From Candidatus Zipacnadia bacterium (GTDB taxonomy: Bacteria > Armatimonadota > Zipacnadia > Zipacnadales > Zipacnadaceae), in assembly GCA_029820565.1 (NCBI GenBank), contig JALGUR010000002.1:1-64000 (forward strand): a stretch of 64,000 bases of DNA. The letters run 5' to 3'. This document shows, piece by piece, positions 42,578 to 52,176 of the stretch. Made by a program: the position numbers and the translations under genes. The notes beneath the pieces are model-generated. The model saw nothing but the letters and a program-made list of their open reading frames with translations. It did no database searches and was not told where the DNA came from. Within the stretch, counting starts at the first letter, position 1. Each line of letters starts with the position of its first letter.

Positions 42578-43455
42578 CAGCCCAACCCCCTCGCTACTAA
42601 AAAAAGACCCGCAAAGCCAATCAGGAACACCAGAATCCCCGAGACGCTGTGGAAGAAGCCTTCGGCCGCCTTGGGGCCCACAGTCTGGCCCAGCACCAAA
42701 GTGACGAATATGCGGCTGGCATTGGCCAGGAGCGCTACGGGCACCGAGGTCAGGAACAGAACAATCTTCTTGCCAAGTGGCGCTACCACCAGATAACTCA
42801 ACAGAGCCGCCAGAGCCGACATAGCAATGGAAGACTTCAGCCCACTGCACGCAATAGCCACTTCAAAGGTGTAGACGGGGGTATGTATCGTAGTGCCCTC
42901 AATAATTGTATCCATTCCGATGCCATAAGCCAACCAGCCGGCCAGGTTAGCGCCCAGCAACTGGAGCGGCTGGGCAAACTGGTCAACCAATAACCGAGCC
43001 AGCGGCACCATGAACATTAAGAAGCCTATGGGGAAGGCCGCCGCACGAGCCGTAGGCCAGCCCCACAACCAAATCACCAGGCCGAATATGGTAACCACCA
43101 ACGCAAAACCCGAGGGGAAATGGACGTCAAGCCAGGTAGCCAACAAATGGAGCAGCAGCGCTGCGGCTACCACCGGTGGACCCCAGCGAAAATCTCGCCG
43201 AGGCAAATCTCGCAGGCGTTTGCTTTGTCGGCATATCAAGTAGACGCTAATCAGGGGGATGAGAAAGCCGTGGCCGTAGTACTCACTTTTGTACCAGCGC
43301 TGGCCCATCCAGATAAGCAGTTGCCCATAGGCAAGCAGCAGGCCGACTACCAACGCTCCTATCAGCCAGGTCGGCGGGTGCTGAGCCGGGCCGGTTTCTG
43401 CCTCCTGACTACTCGGGGGACTGGACATAGAGTCATATATAGGTGGCTGAGTCAT
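42553..43455 (-). CDS. Exosortase (EpsH/XrtA type)
   Basis: 300 residues, multi-pass membrane transpeptidase-like enzyme predicted to cleave PEP-CTERM proteins. The catalytic triad expected for the family is visible: C203 in EVAIACSGLKSS, R248 in ALLANASRIFVTLVLG and H269 in AEGFFHSVSGILVFLIGF. About eight hydrophobic helices. No strong ribosome site at ATG 43455; ATG 43428 is an alternative. Sits between a zinc-ribbon membrane protein and EpsI on the minus strand. A matching substrate, the papain-like PEP-CTERM protease, is at 29190-30542. Confidence 0.93.
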   Translation of the reverse strand: MTQPPIYDSMSSPPSSQEAETGPAQHPPTWLIGALVVGLLLAYGQLLIWMGQRWYKSEYYGHGFLIPLISVYLICRQSKRLRDLPRRDFRWGPPVVAAALLLHLLATWLDVHFPSGFALVVTIFGLVIWLWGWPTARAAAFPIGFLMFMVPLARLLVDQFAQPLQLLGANLAGWLAYGIGMDTIIEGTTIHTPVYTFEVAIACSGLKSSIAMSALAALLSYLVVAPLGKKIVLFLTSVPVALLANASRIFVTLVLGQTVGPKAAEGFFHSVSGILVFLIGFAGLFLVARGLGCWQLRDDI

Positions 43456-43468
43456 TCCATTAAAGGGC

Positions 43469-44029
43469 TCAGGTACGGCGCTTACGCTTGTGAGTGCTGA
43501 TCTTGCGCCGCAGACGGATAAAACCTCCGCGAATCAAATACACGACCGCCCCCGCGCCGGCGCCTATTATGACTAAAAGCAACACCGACGCTATACTCCC
43601 GCTCATCTGCACAATTTGCCCAAAGAAGTAGGCTATTGAGTGTCCTACGGTCTGCAGGGCTAAGACCACTCGCCCAACGAACGAAGCGGGGACAGGTTGG
43701 CCCGAGACGCTGCGGTGGGCTAAGCCAGTGATAATCATGTTGACCAGGCTACCCGCCACTAAAGTTACTACCACGCCTACAGCGCCAAATTGAGCCATCT
43801 CCTTGTAGTTCAGTTTGCGACCGTGGGACTTGCGCCGCACCCGGCGACTGCTGGACCAATCTGCGCCACAATAGGGACAGATCGCCGTAGTAATGGGGAT
43901 CTGGTGACCACAAAAGCAGGTGCGGTACTGCTTGCGGCCACACTGCGGACAGCGCGCTGCCCCTTGTAGAGGGGCAGCGCATCGGTAACACTTATCAGCC
44001 ACTAACTTATCGGTATCGGCGGTGTCCAC
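43469..44029 (-). CDS. Zinc-ribbon membrane protein
   Basis: 186 residues. N-terminus has four or more Cys pairs: CYRCAAPLQGAARCPQCG and CFCGHQIPITTAICPYCG, a double zinc-ribbon; then a basic stretch (SSSRRVRRKSHGRKLNYKE) and two long hydrophobic helices (FGAVGVVVTLVAGSLVNMII and a C-terminal VLLLVIIGAGAGAVVYLI). The end is highly basic (RRKISTHKRKRR). Cytoplasmic zinc ribbon with two membrane passes is the likely topology. Starts with GTG at 44029, 14 nt before the exosortase gene begins; co-transcription is likely. Unknown function; possible accessory of the glycan/sorting locus. Confidence 0.75.
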   Translation of the reverse strand: MDTADTDKLVADKCYRCAAPLQGAARCPQCGRKQYRTCFCGHQIPITTAICPYCGADWSSSRRVRRKSHGRKLNYKEMAQFGAVGVVVTLVAGSLVNMIITGLAHRSVSGQPVPASFVGRVVLALQTVGHSIAYFFGQIVQMSGSIASVLLLVIIGAGAGAVVYLIRGGFIRLRRKISTHKRKRRT

Positions 44030-44053
44030 TGTTAACCAGTTGATGGTGGAGCG

Positions 44054-45709
44054 TTATTCGGTGGGCATACTGGACGCCCTCGCTACTTTATGGTACAAAA
44101 TCCACGAGCCATCTCCTAACCGCTCGTGTACTACAAAACCATGGAAGGGGGGTATGTCTCGTACTAAGGCCTGCCGCCAGGCCTCGACCCACTGTCCGGT
44201 GCGCTCAGTGGCCTGGGTCCGTGAGACAGTGGGAGTCAGCAGCAACCATTGGATTTGGCCGACGGCTTGTTGCATCCGAGCCAAATCCTCAACTGTGTGG
44301 GGCAGCCAGATAGCCGGGACATCAGCATGCCAGGCCATCAGCCAAGGAATATCAGTAATAATGGGGCCGGCTTCGGCCAGGTCGGCTGCCTCCTTACTCC
44401 ACCTTTGCAGAGTCTGCTGGGTAGGCTCCTCGCCCGGTCGGTCTCGCCTGGTCAACGACAAGGCCAAGGGAAAGGCCTGTAATATTAGCAGAGCGGCTAT
44501 GGCCACGGCGGTGTAGCGTGTCTGCTCGCGGGGACCCATATCGGCAACAAGGGGCCGAAATATGCGGAAGTAACAGCCCGAAGCAATTACTATGACCACT
44601 GGCGCCAGCGGGTACAATAACCGCGCCGACGGCAATACTACCACCAGCGCCGCAAATACCATACCATAGATACCATATATTAGATAGCGAACTCGCTCAA
44701 AGTTTCTGGACCCCAGGGGCACCAGAATAGCCACGAGGAACAACGATGTTATGTAATAACCACCAAGGGCAGCCAGAATCGGATACAAACTGGCCATCCC
44801 GGCGCGCGCTTTTTCATATACCTCCATCGGATGGAGAATAATATAGGTAGGCAGAGTAGTCAGGTGCTCAGGGAAGGAGCGATACAGAGTGTTGCCCGGA
44901 TGGGTGCGCGTATCCATCGTGGTTTCGTACCAACGCCAGGTAAAAAAGGGATTGCCACTAACTACATACATCCGGTAGCACCACGGAGCAATGACTATGA
45001 AGAATACGATTATGAAGATTAGCACCATTCGGCTGCGCTGGCGCCGTGGAGTGCTGAAGTATACATATATTAGCACGGGGATGATGGCCACTGTCCAGAC
45101 GTACTTGGTAAGATAGACAAGACCAACGAGAGCTGCACTACCCGCGACCAGCGGCACACGGTGCTGCTGGCTTTGGCCATATTGGTATAGCACCATAATC
45201 AAGCCGGTAACCAGCAGACTTAACAGGTTCACCTCTAACCCAGAGGTGCTATAACCAATTGTGGACACACCGACGACAAACAGGCCGCTGGCCAGCCATG
45301 CAGTGCGGTAGTCAAAGAACCACGTAGCGAGTATGAATATCAAGGGTACAGTCAACAGAAACGCCGTTCCACAGGCCAACGCCGCCGCCCGCTGGGTGGG
45401 GCCGACCATGCGCATAAACAATGAAATTATCCAGGGGTGCAGGGGCGGATAAGTCAGATCCGGGTGCCGCGTGACGCGCAGACTCCGCGTCAGGCTCAGT
45501 GGCTTAACAAAGTTGGTGGTGAAGCCTTGGCCGGTGGCGAGATTGCGCGCTATTTGAGCGTAGTCCAAAGCGTTAGGGTCAGTAAGGCCCTTGAAATTGC
45601 CCGCCATATACACAAGGTACAAAAATACCAAGGCCAGTGCCATCAGCAGGTATATCCCAACTTGACGGGCTCGTGCCTGCCAACTATATGGCATCGGCAT
45701 CGCGCTCAT
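44054..45709 (-). CDS. GT-C type membrane glycosyltransferase (GT39/PMT-like)
   Basis: 551 residues with about ten membrane segments. The first loop contains LTDPNALDYAQIARNLATGQGFTTNF, the acidic D-x-x-x-Y loop of GT-C enzymes, and RVTRHPDLTYPPLHPWIISLF, the conserved P-P-x-x-P-x-x motif. Other helices: TWFFDYRTAWLASGLFVVG, MVLIFIIVFFIVIAPWCY. A C-terminal soluble stretch (ADLAEAGPIITDIPWLMAWH) is common to the group. Upstream of the zinc-ribbon/exosortase/EpsI genes on the same strand, probably the first gene of that set. Lipid-linked sugar donor expected; acceptor unknown. Confidence 0.82.
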   Translation of the reverse strand: MSAMPMPYSWQARARQVGIYLLMALALVFLYLVYMAGNFKGLTDPNALDYAQIARNLATGQGFTTNFVKPLSLTRSLRVTRHPDLTYPPLHPWIISLFMRMVGPTQRAAALACGTAFLLTVPLIFILATWFFDYRTAWLASGLFVVGVSTIGYSTSGLEVNLLSLLVTGLIMVLYQYGQSQQHRVPLVAGSAALVGLVYLTKYVWTVAIIPVLIYVYFSTPRRQRSRMVLIFIIVFFIVIAPWCYRMYVVSGNPFFTWRWYETTMDTRTHPGNTLYRSFPEHLTTLPTYIILHPMEVYEKARAGMASLYPILAALGGYYITSLFLVAILVPLGSRNFERVRYLIYGIYGMVFAALVVVLPSARLLYPLAPVVIVIASGCYFRIFRPLVADMGPREQTRYTAVAIAALLILQAFPLALSLTRRDRPGEEPTQQTLQRWSKEAADLAEAGPIITDIPWLMAWHADVPAIWLPHTVEDLARMQQAVGQIQWLLLTPTVSRTQATERTGQWVEAWRQALVRDIPPFHGFVVHERLGDGSWILYHKVARASSMPTE

Positions 45710-45805
45710 ATCCAGTCATCCTAACAACACTACAGTCTAAACTTCGCTGCCAATTGTAGCATGCTTTGCCTTCACATACAACTGCAAACACTATCCACCA
45801 ACAAA

Positions 45806-45841
45806 AAGGCCCCACCGCCGCGTTGGTCTGGGCCGGCGGTG
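45806..45841 (-). terminator. Terminator downstream of spoVS
   Basis: On the minus strand CACCGCCG (45841-45834), a 13-nt loop, CGGCGGTG (45820-45813), then GGGCC and a TTTTTG run. It ends the spoVS transcript about 135 nt after the stop. The rest of 45710-45975 shows nothing recognisable. Confidence 0.65.
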
Positions 45842-45975
45842 TGACCCGGTTATCGGTCAAGGGGACTGATAATCATTATCTGACCACCAACTGCCTGGAC
45901 TATGGCGACAAAAAGCCCGTGTTATATGGCCATAGGTGAGACATGTTAGCAGTTTATCAAGGGGTAGATAGGCAA

Positions 45976-46236
45976 CTACCGAGGCTCGACAAATAGTTTA
46001 ATAGCCGTCCTTTCATTGCCATTGATTTCCACATCTACGAAGGCGGGGTAGCACAACAAATCAATTCCCGCCGGGGCCAAGAACCCTCGGGCAATAGCAA
46101 TAGCCTTGACCGCTTGATTCAGCGCCCCAGCGCCGATAGTCTGCAATTCCGCCTTGCCCTGCTCCCGGATAGTCCCGGCCAACGCTCCAGCTACCTTGTT
46201 AGGATCTGACTTGGAACCTACCCTCAGAACGCTCAC
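45976..46236 (-). CDS. spoVS: Stage V sporulation protein S (SpoVS)
   Basis: 86 residues, clear SpoVS: MSVLRVGSKSDPNKVAGALAGTI..AELQTIGAGALNQAVKAIAIARGFLAPAGIDLLCYPAFVDVEINGNERTAIKLFVEPR (given in part). SpoVS is a small Alba-like fold protein needed for septation and sporulation in Bacillus but widely present in non-sporulating Thermus, Deinococcus and Armatimonadota. GTG start at 46236 with AAGGGGG seven bases upstream. Terminator follows. Placed after rny-ymdB, exactly as in Firmicutes. Confidence 0.96.
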   Translation of the reverse strand: MSVLRVGSKSDPNKVAGALAGTIREQGKAELQTIGAGALNQAVKAIAIARGFLAPAGIDLLCYPAFVDVEINGNERTAIKLFVEPR

Positions 46237-46414
46237 TGTTGCTGCCCCCTTGCCGGGGAAGCCAATTACCTCCGGCCATCTGGGGCGCGGAGTTTGCCTC
46301 CCTTGCTATGCTTCGTGAATGGTTGCCGTTGTGCTCTAACTTTGTGTTATTGTTCAGTTCGCAATGTAGATTTGCTTAGGGGAGATACGATAATAGTGCC
46401 AAATGTTACTATAT

Positions 46415-47215
46415 TTAGCCGCCCGGAGGGGGCTCGTAAAACGACGCGACTCGTAATATATCTTCGGCCAGCCCCGTTTTCACATTACATTTTACCACGA
46501 CTGCCGATAATATACAAGGGCCTTGGGCCGGGACCTTGAAGCGGGCCGGCAATCCAGTAACAAAATGCTCTAAGGGCCCCCGACTATCCACTCCAATCAC
46601 ACCATCAGTTAGCCCCGTCATTCCGCAGTCAGTTATGAATGCCGTACCCCCGGCCAGCACTTGCTCATCGGCAGTCGGCACATGAGTGTGAGTACCAAGC
46701 ACGGCCGCCACCTGTCCATCACAGAACAAGGCAAAGGCTTTCTTTTCCGAAGTCGCCTCGGCGTGGAAATCTATAATAATGACATCGGCTTGGTTGCTTA
46801 ACTGTTCTATTTCTTCCTCGCCCCGGCGGAACGGGCAATCCACCGGCGACATAAACACCCGGCCCAGCAGATTTATCACGCCGACTCGGACGCCGTTGGC
46901 GGCGGTATAAGCGCCCGCGCCGTGGCCGGGTACACCGGGTGGATAGTTGGCCGGCCGCAATATCCGTTGGTCTTCTTCTAACAATTCATAGACTTCCTTC
47001 TGAGCCCAGATATGATTGCCAGAAGTCAAACAGTTAGCTCCGGCATCAAGCAGTTCCGCCGCCGTCTCTCGGGTCAGCCCATATCCCCCGGCGGCGTTTT
47101 CAGCATTAACGATAGTGAAATCTGCGGAATATTGTTCAATAAGATCAGCCAGTAGGTTACCAACTGCCCGGCGTCCTGGTCGTCCTACTACATCTCCGAC
47201 GAATAATATATTCAA
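46415..47215 (-). CDS. ymdB: YmdB family metallophosphoesterase (TIGR00282)
   Basis: 266 residues. Calcineurin-like phosphoesterase that hydrolyses 2',3'-cyclic nucleotides (and cyclic AMP) in Bacillus, affecting biofilm and motility. Motifs: ILFVGDVVGRPGRRAV (metal-binding Asp), VNAENAAGGYG (Asn/Glu), LTSGNHIWAQKE (GNH box), DVIIIDFHAEATSEK (His), VLGTHTHVPTADEQ (HTH ligands). The TTG start at 47215 has GGGAG eight bases upstream. Downstream of rny, as in Firmicutes; spoVS follows after 178 nt. Confidence 0.95.
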   Translation of the reverse strand: MNILFVGDVVGRPGRRAVGNLLADLIEQYSADFTIVNAENAAGGYGLTRETAAELLDAGANCLTSGNHIWAQKEVYELLEEDQRILRPANYPPGVPGHGAGAYTAANGVRVGVINLLGRVFMSPVDCPFRRGEEEIEQLSNQADVIIIDFHAEATSEKKAFALFCDGQVAAVLGTHTHVPTADEQVLAGGTAFITDCGMTGLTDGVIGVDSRGPLEHFVTGLPARFKVPAQGPCILSAVVVKCNVKTGLAEDILRVASFYEPPPGG

Positions 47216-47257
47216 CTCAGATGCTCCCGGCGGGGCTCTTCAGTATTGTAGTTGGAT

Positions 47258-48814
47258 TTACTGGGCATACTCTATGGCACGGGTCTCACGGATTACGGTA
47301 ACTCTAATCTGACCGGGGTAATCCATATCACTTTCAATGCGACCGGCTATTTTTTTGGCTAACCGGCGCGATGCTAAATCGTCAATGCGGTCGGGCTTGA
47401 CTAACACCCGTATCTCCCGACCCGCCTGGATAGCATAGACCTTCTCCACGCCATCAAAACTGATAGCCGTCTCTTCCAACGTCTCCAGTCGCTTCAAGTA
47501 TGCCTCAAGAGTCTCCCGGCGAGCGCCAGGCCGCGCCGCCGATATCGCATCAGCCGCTTGTACTAAAGCCGCCTCAACCGATTCAATCTCTACATCATCG
47601 TGATGAGCGGCTATAGCATGCTCAATCTCGGGGCGCTCCCCTCGGGTACGAGCAATATCGGCCCCAATCAGGGCATGCGGCCCGTCGCGTTCGTAGTCGA
47701 CGGCTTTGCCCAGGTCGTGGAGTAGTCCAGCGCGACGGGCCATAGCCACACGGGTACCGGTCTCGGCCGCCATCATCCCCGCCAAATAAGAGACCTCCAC
47801 TGAATGCTTCAGTACATTCTGGCCAAAACTGGTGCGAAAATGCAGTTTGCCCAGCAATCTAATCAGTTCCGGATGCAGACCGGTAACGCCAGTGTCAAAA
47901 GCCGCTTGCTCGCCTAATTCCCGGATGTGCTCGTCAACGGTCTTCCGCGCTTTATCCACCATCTCTTCTATACGCCCGGGATGAATACGACCATCGGCAA
48001 TCAGATACTGCAGTGCTATCCGGGCAATCTCGCGGCGGACCGGATCAAAGCCGCTTATGACCACTGCCTCAGGAGTATCGTCGACAATAAGATCAATACC
48101 AGTAAGATTCTCAAAGGCCCGAATGTTGCGGCCTTCCCGACCAATAATGCGGCCTTTCATATCATCGTCGGGCAGTGGTACCACTGAAACGGTGGTCTCC
48201 GCGGTGTGGTCTACGGCACAGCGCTGAATAGCCTGGACCACAATCTGCGCCGCCTCGCGGTCGGCTTGGTCGCGCGCTTGTTGCTCGCGACGCCTTATGA
48301 ACCGGATACATTCCTCCCGAATCTCCTCCTCCACCTGTTGCATTAGATACTCCCGAGCTTCAGCCCGGTCCATCGCCGCGATGCGTTCTAACTCTTCCTG
48401 CTGATCATTGAGCAGAGCCTCCAGTTCAGTTTGACGCTGAACTATCTGCTCTTCTCTCTCCCGCAGTCGCTGGGCATGCTTCTCTGTGTCTAATTTGCGC
48501 TCCTCTAAGTTGTCTTCCCGCCGCTCCAGTCGTTTCTTAGTATTCTCTACCTCCTCCCGCTGAGTCTGTAACTCCTCTTCCAATTCTAATCTGACTTTCA
48601 GGCGCTGTTCCTTCGCGGCTATCTTCATTTCGCGGCGCTCAGTCTCTAACTGCTTTTCAGCCTCAGCAACCTGCCGTTGTGCTTCATCGTTTACGGCTTG
48701 CACTTGTCGGCGTAGCCGACTGACAGAGATACCGTAGAGCACTAATACCCCAACTACAATCAAACCACTTGCGCCTATGACCACAACTTCTATATCTGAA
48801 AGGGCGTCCAGCAT
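47258..48814 (-). CDS. rny: Ribonuclease Y
   Basis: About 518 residues. Membrane-anchored endoribonuclease that starts mRNA decay. N-terminal helix ([21 protein letters not shown]), a long charged coiled coil (about 30-190, R, E, K, Q rich), a KH RNA-binding domain ([21 protein letters not shown]) and an HD hydrolase domain ([34 protein letters not shown] with the HD pair, then HAIAAHHDD). ATG 48814 has GGAGG eight bases upstream; an upstream extension of the frame is unlikely. Between recX and ymdB, the Firmicutes order. Length is typical (510-520). Confidence 0.96.
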   Translation of the reverse strand: MLDALSDIEVVVIGASGLIVVGVLVLYGISVSRLRRQVQAVNDEAQRQVAEAEKQLETERREMKIAAKEQRLKVRLELEEELQTQREEVENTKKRLERREDNLEERKLDTEKHAQRLREREEQIVQRQTELEALLNDQQEELERIAAMDRAEAREYLMQQVEEEIREECIRFIRRREQQARDQADREAAQIVVQAIQRCAVDHTAETTVSVVPLPDDDMKGRIIGREGRNIRAFENLTGIDLIVDDTPEAVVISGFDPVRREIARIALQYLIADGRIHPGRIEEMVDKARKTVDEHIRELGEQAAFDTGVTGLHPELIRLLGKLHFRTSFGQNVLKHSVEVSYLAGMMAAETGTRVAMARRAGLLHDLGKAVDYERDGPHALIGADIARTRGERPEIEHAIAAHHDDVEIESVEAALVQAADAISAARPGARRETLEAYLKRLETLEETAISFDGVEKVYAIQAGREIRVLVKPDRIDDLASRRLAKKIAGRIESDMDYPGQIRVTVIRETRAIEYAQ

Positions 48815-48934
48815 CTGGACCACCTCCGATTTTGTGTAGGTAAGTGAATAGTTATCAATGTCCTCTGAAGCCGGGCGGATGTGCTTACACACATTCGCCC
48901 TTACCTCCTCAATATATGTGCCACCGTCCCCCTA

Positions 48935-49582
48935 TTACTCTTCGCAATCTGACAGGACACTTTTGCGAACTTGGTCAATAACGGAGTAGGGAAAGCCGCG
49001 GCGGTGCAGGTACGCCTGCAGTCGCCGACGCTGTTTTTCGGGCGGCAGACCAGCCAGTCGGGACAGATACTTCTCAGTTGCCTGCTGGGCGCGGCTGACC
49101 TCGTCGTAATCAGCCAACTCTCGCGCCATAGTCGCGTCAGCAACATCGTGACTTACACCGGCTCGCCTCAACTTGTCAAGGATCGCCCGTTTGCCCAAAT
49201 TCTGCCGCCGGGTCAGGCTCTGCACTAACTGTTGGGCAAAGTTTGCGTCGTCGACCAGGCCCAGTTCTTCAAGCCGATCCAGCACTCGTTGAGTTGCGGT
49301 GGCCGGAAAGTTCTTCTGGCGCAGGCGGCGACGCAATTCCTCTCGACTGCGCGGGCGATACTCCAGCAATCTTAAGGCCGCTTTCTGGGCCTCGTGGACT
49401 TGCTCCTCAAAAGTTATCTGCTCCAACTTGGCCTCGCTGACCGGTTGGTGAGGCTGCAAACCCAGGTTCATTATCACCTCCTCGGCTACCCCCAGAGCAA
49501 ACTCGCCATCAATGAATATTGAATAGCGATGGGGGTTAGTTTTTTGCGGCTCAATGGCCGTAATTTTGCCCACTTCCCCCAC
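48935..49582 (-). CDS. recX: Regulatory protein RecX
   Basis: 215 residues, three-helix-repeat RecX family, which inhibits RecA filaments and modulates SOS. Seen: AALRLLEYRPRSREELRRRLRQKNF (first repeat with the SR-E-L signature), VLDRLEELGLVDDANFAQQLVQS (second), and the third repeat ending YLHRRGFPYSVIDQVRKSV. The N-terminal RecX region (ITAIEPQKTNPHRYSIFIDGEFALGVAEEV) is like that of Thermus and Firmicutes. GTG start at 49582. Immediately downstream of recA (24 nt apart). Confidence 0.93.
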   Translation of the reverse strand: MGEVGKITAIEPQKTNPHRYSIFIDGEFALGVAEEVIMNLGLQPHQPVSEAKLEQITFEEQVHEAQKAALRLLEYRPRSREELRRRLRQKNFPATATQRVLDRLEELGLVDDANFAQQLVQSLTRRQNLGKRAILDKLRRAGVSHDVADATMARELADYDEVSRAQQATEKYLSRLAGLPPEKQRRRLQAYLHRRGFPYSVIDQVRKSVLSDCEE

Positions 49583-49606
49583 GGTTGACCACTTCCTACG
49601 CCACTG

Positions 49607-50662
<1,056 letters not shown>

Positions 50663-50699
50663 CGGACATATACCCCCTCTAATTGTCGTTGCCTACGGG

Positions 50700-51128
50700 T
50701 TAACTCAGCGCACCTTCAGTGTCGCATTGTAATCGTTGCTCAACTAAGTCAATCAGTTTGTGTGCTTCGTCCAGCGCCCGGCTCGCATCCTCTTGAGTGA
50801 AACTGTCTGCCGGAATGCCCCCAGGCAGCCCGTTGGGATATCGGGTAGGAATGTAGAAACGATCCAGATAGGCGCCGACTTGGACAACAGCCGAGAAAGC
50901 CGACTGTTGACTGGCTGCTTCCTTAGCCAATTCAGCCACCGAGTGGCCCCAAACGACATCTCGCCCTTGGCCATAAAGATACCCCTTAAGCCCTTTCTCA
51001 GCCGCCTGCTGGGCTAGAAAACAGGCGACATTATACATGCCTCGCTCAACCAGATAATTAGCAGCGCGCAGGTCCTCACGGGCCTGACGAATCCAGCGCC
51101 CGGCTTCCTCAAGGCTATTGCGCTTCAT
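50700..51128 (-). CDS. HEPN domain protein (MNT partner, toxin-like)
   Basis: 142 residues. All-helical HEPN fold: MKRNSLEEAGRWIRQAREDL, then YNVACFLAQQAAEKGLKGYLYGQG and the R-x5-H motif RDVVWGH (R56, H62), the HEPN catalytic signature for RNA cleavage. HEPN/MNT pairs are type VII toxin-antitoxin systems in which the MNT enzyme AMPylates or otherwise controls the HEPN RNase. The ATG at 51128 overlaps the upstream MNT gene by 14 nt. Upstream reading of the frame is a shadow of the MNT gene. Confidence 0.85.
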   Translation of the reverse strand: MKRNSLEEAGRWIRQAREDLRAANYLVERGMYNVACFLAQQAAEKGLKGYLYGQGRDVVWGHSVAELAKEAASQQSAFSAVVQVGAYLDRFYIPTRYPNGLPGGIPADSFTQEDASRALDEAHKLIDLVEQRLQCDTEGALS

Positions 51129-51465
51129 AAAGCACCTTCCCGGTGGCGACCGCATCTCGGATAAAGGGTCGCTCCTGGCGCAGCCGCTCGAATTCCTCGG
51201 GCGTATAGGCCAGAATATCCAAGGCCATCTGTGGCTGGGCGGCCGCGTACAGTTCCTCCAAACGATCCAGAAACCGCTTGTCAGTGTTGTAGACCACAAT
51301 CAGGTCAATATCAGTAGTTAGCCCAACTTGGCCGTGGGCCAGCGAGCCAAATAGTATTATTCTCTGCACGCCCACCGACTTAAGCTGCTCGGTGATGCGC
51401 TGCAATTCGCGGTGCAACTTCTTCTCTCGCTCATCGCGCAGTAGTTGGTAATTGCGCACTGGCAT
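51115..51465 (-). CDS. Minimal nucleotidyltransferase (MNT, antitoxin-like)
   Basis: 116 residues. Nucleotidyltransferase fold with the signature ILFGSLAHGQVGLTTDIDLIVVY: G40-S41 and the metal acids D52 and D54, the polymerase-beta-type GS-x10-D-x-D pattern. An N-terminal charged helix (DEREKKLHRELQRITEQLKS) precedes it. In HEPN/MNT pairs MNT transfers AMP to the toxin. The ATG at 51465 has AAAGG just upstream. Co-transcribed with the HEPN gene downstream, sharing 14 nt. The pair lies between recA and thpR. Confidence 0.85.
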   Translation of the reverse strand: MPVRNYQLLRDEREKKLHRELQRITEQLKSVGVQRIILFGSLAHGQVGLTTDIDLIVVYNTDKRFLDRLEELYAAAQPQMALDILAYTPEEFERLRQERPFIRDAVATGKVLYEAQ

Positions 51466-51508
51466 AATCCTTTGGCCAGCAACAGCGTCTAACCGTATCC
51501 CTACCTGT

Positions 51509-51532
51509 TGTAGGAGGGCCATCTCTGGCCCG
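51509..51532. repeat. REP-like palindrome
   Basis: GTAGGAGGGCCA-TCTC-TGGCCCGA: GTAGGAG family, between the MNT gene and thpR. Confidence 0.65.
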
Positions 51533-51603
51533 AAAGCCGTCCCGCCTTTACTGCCAAGGCACTTTCGGCGGGCGACGACGCTGCTCCCACACGGGACGAG
51601 ACA

Positions 51604-52176
51604 TCATCTCAGTTCAAATCGGGCCAGCGCTGTGTGAATAGCACCATCAGGATGTAGTTGGCTACGCATTAGCACGAAATGATTGACCTGCATCGGACCA
51701 ATCTCGCACTGACTCAACTGCTGCATGCTATCTGCCAAGTCCTCCAGGCGATGCCGACTGCGCACCCGACCGATAGTCAGATGCGGCGTGAACTTGCGCT
51801 TGTCCGGCTCAGCCAGCCCGGCCTCGCTCAGGTATTGGTCCAACTTCTCCCCTAACTGGGCAAACTGCTCACTGCCCGCGGTGCATCCTACCCATACTAC
51901 CCGGGGCCGGCTACGGTTGGGGAACCCGCCCACCCCACCAATCTCTATCTGATGAGCCGCGATATCTTCAGCCACCCTCGCGGCCACTTCGTTCAGTTCA
52001 GTTACTTGATCCTCGGGGGTATCGCCCAGGAATTTTAGAGTGAAATGCAGATTCTCGGGGCGCGTCCAACTGACTTTAGCGCCGGCCGCTTTCAATTCTT
52101 GCTGTATCTGGGTGAGCGGCTCAGTAAGTTCTGTGGCTACGGGAACGGCAAAGAATAGGCGCAGTTGCTCAGACAA
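51604..52176 (-). CDS. thpR: RNA 2',3'-cyclic phosphodiesterase (LigT/ThpR)
   Basis: 190 residues, 2H phosphoesterase. Both HxT motifs are present: NLHFTLKFLG (H44, T46) and TPHLTIGRV (H132, T134). ThpR hydrolyses 2',3'-cyclic phosphate RNA ends and can ligate tRNA halves. TTG start at 52176, overlapping the cinA stop by 8 nt, so translated from the same mRNA. Length is typical (180-190). ThpR next to cinA and recA is common in Thermus, Firmicutes and Actinobacteria. Confidence 0.93.
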   Translation of the reverse strand: MSEQLRLFFAVPVATELTEPLTQIQQELKAAGAKVSWTRPENLHFTLKFLGDTPEDQVTELNEVAARVAEDIAAHQIEIGGVGGFPNRSRPRVVWVGCTAGSEQFAQLGEKLDQYLSEAGLAEPDKRKFTPHLTIGRVRSRHRLEDLADSMQQLSQCEIGPMQVNHFVLMRSQLHPDGAIHTALARFELR

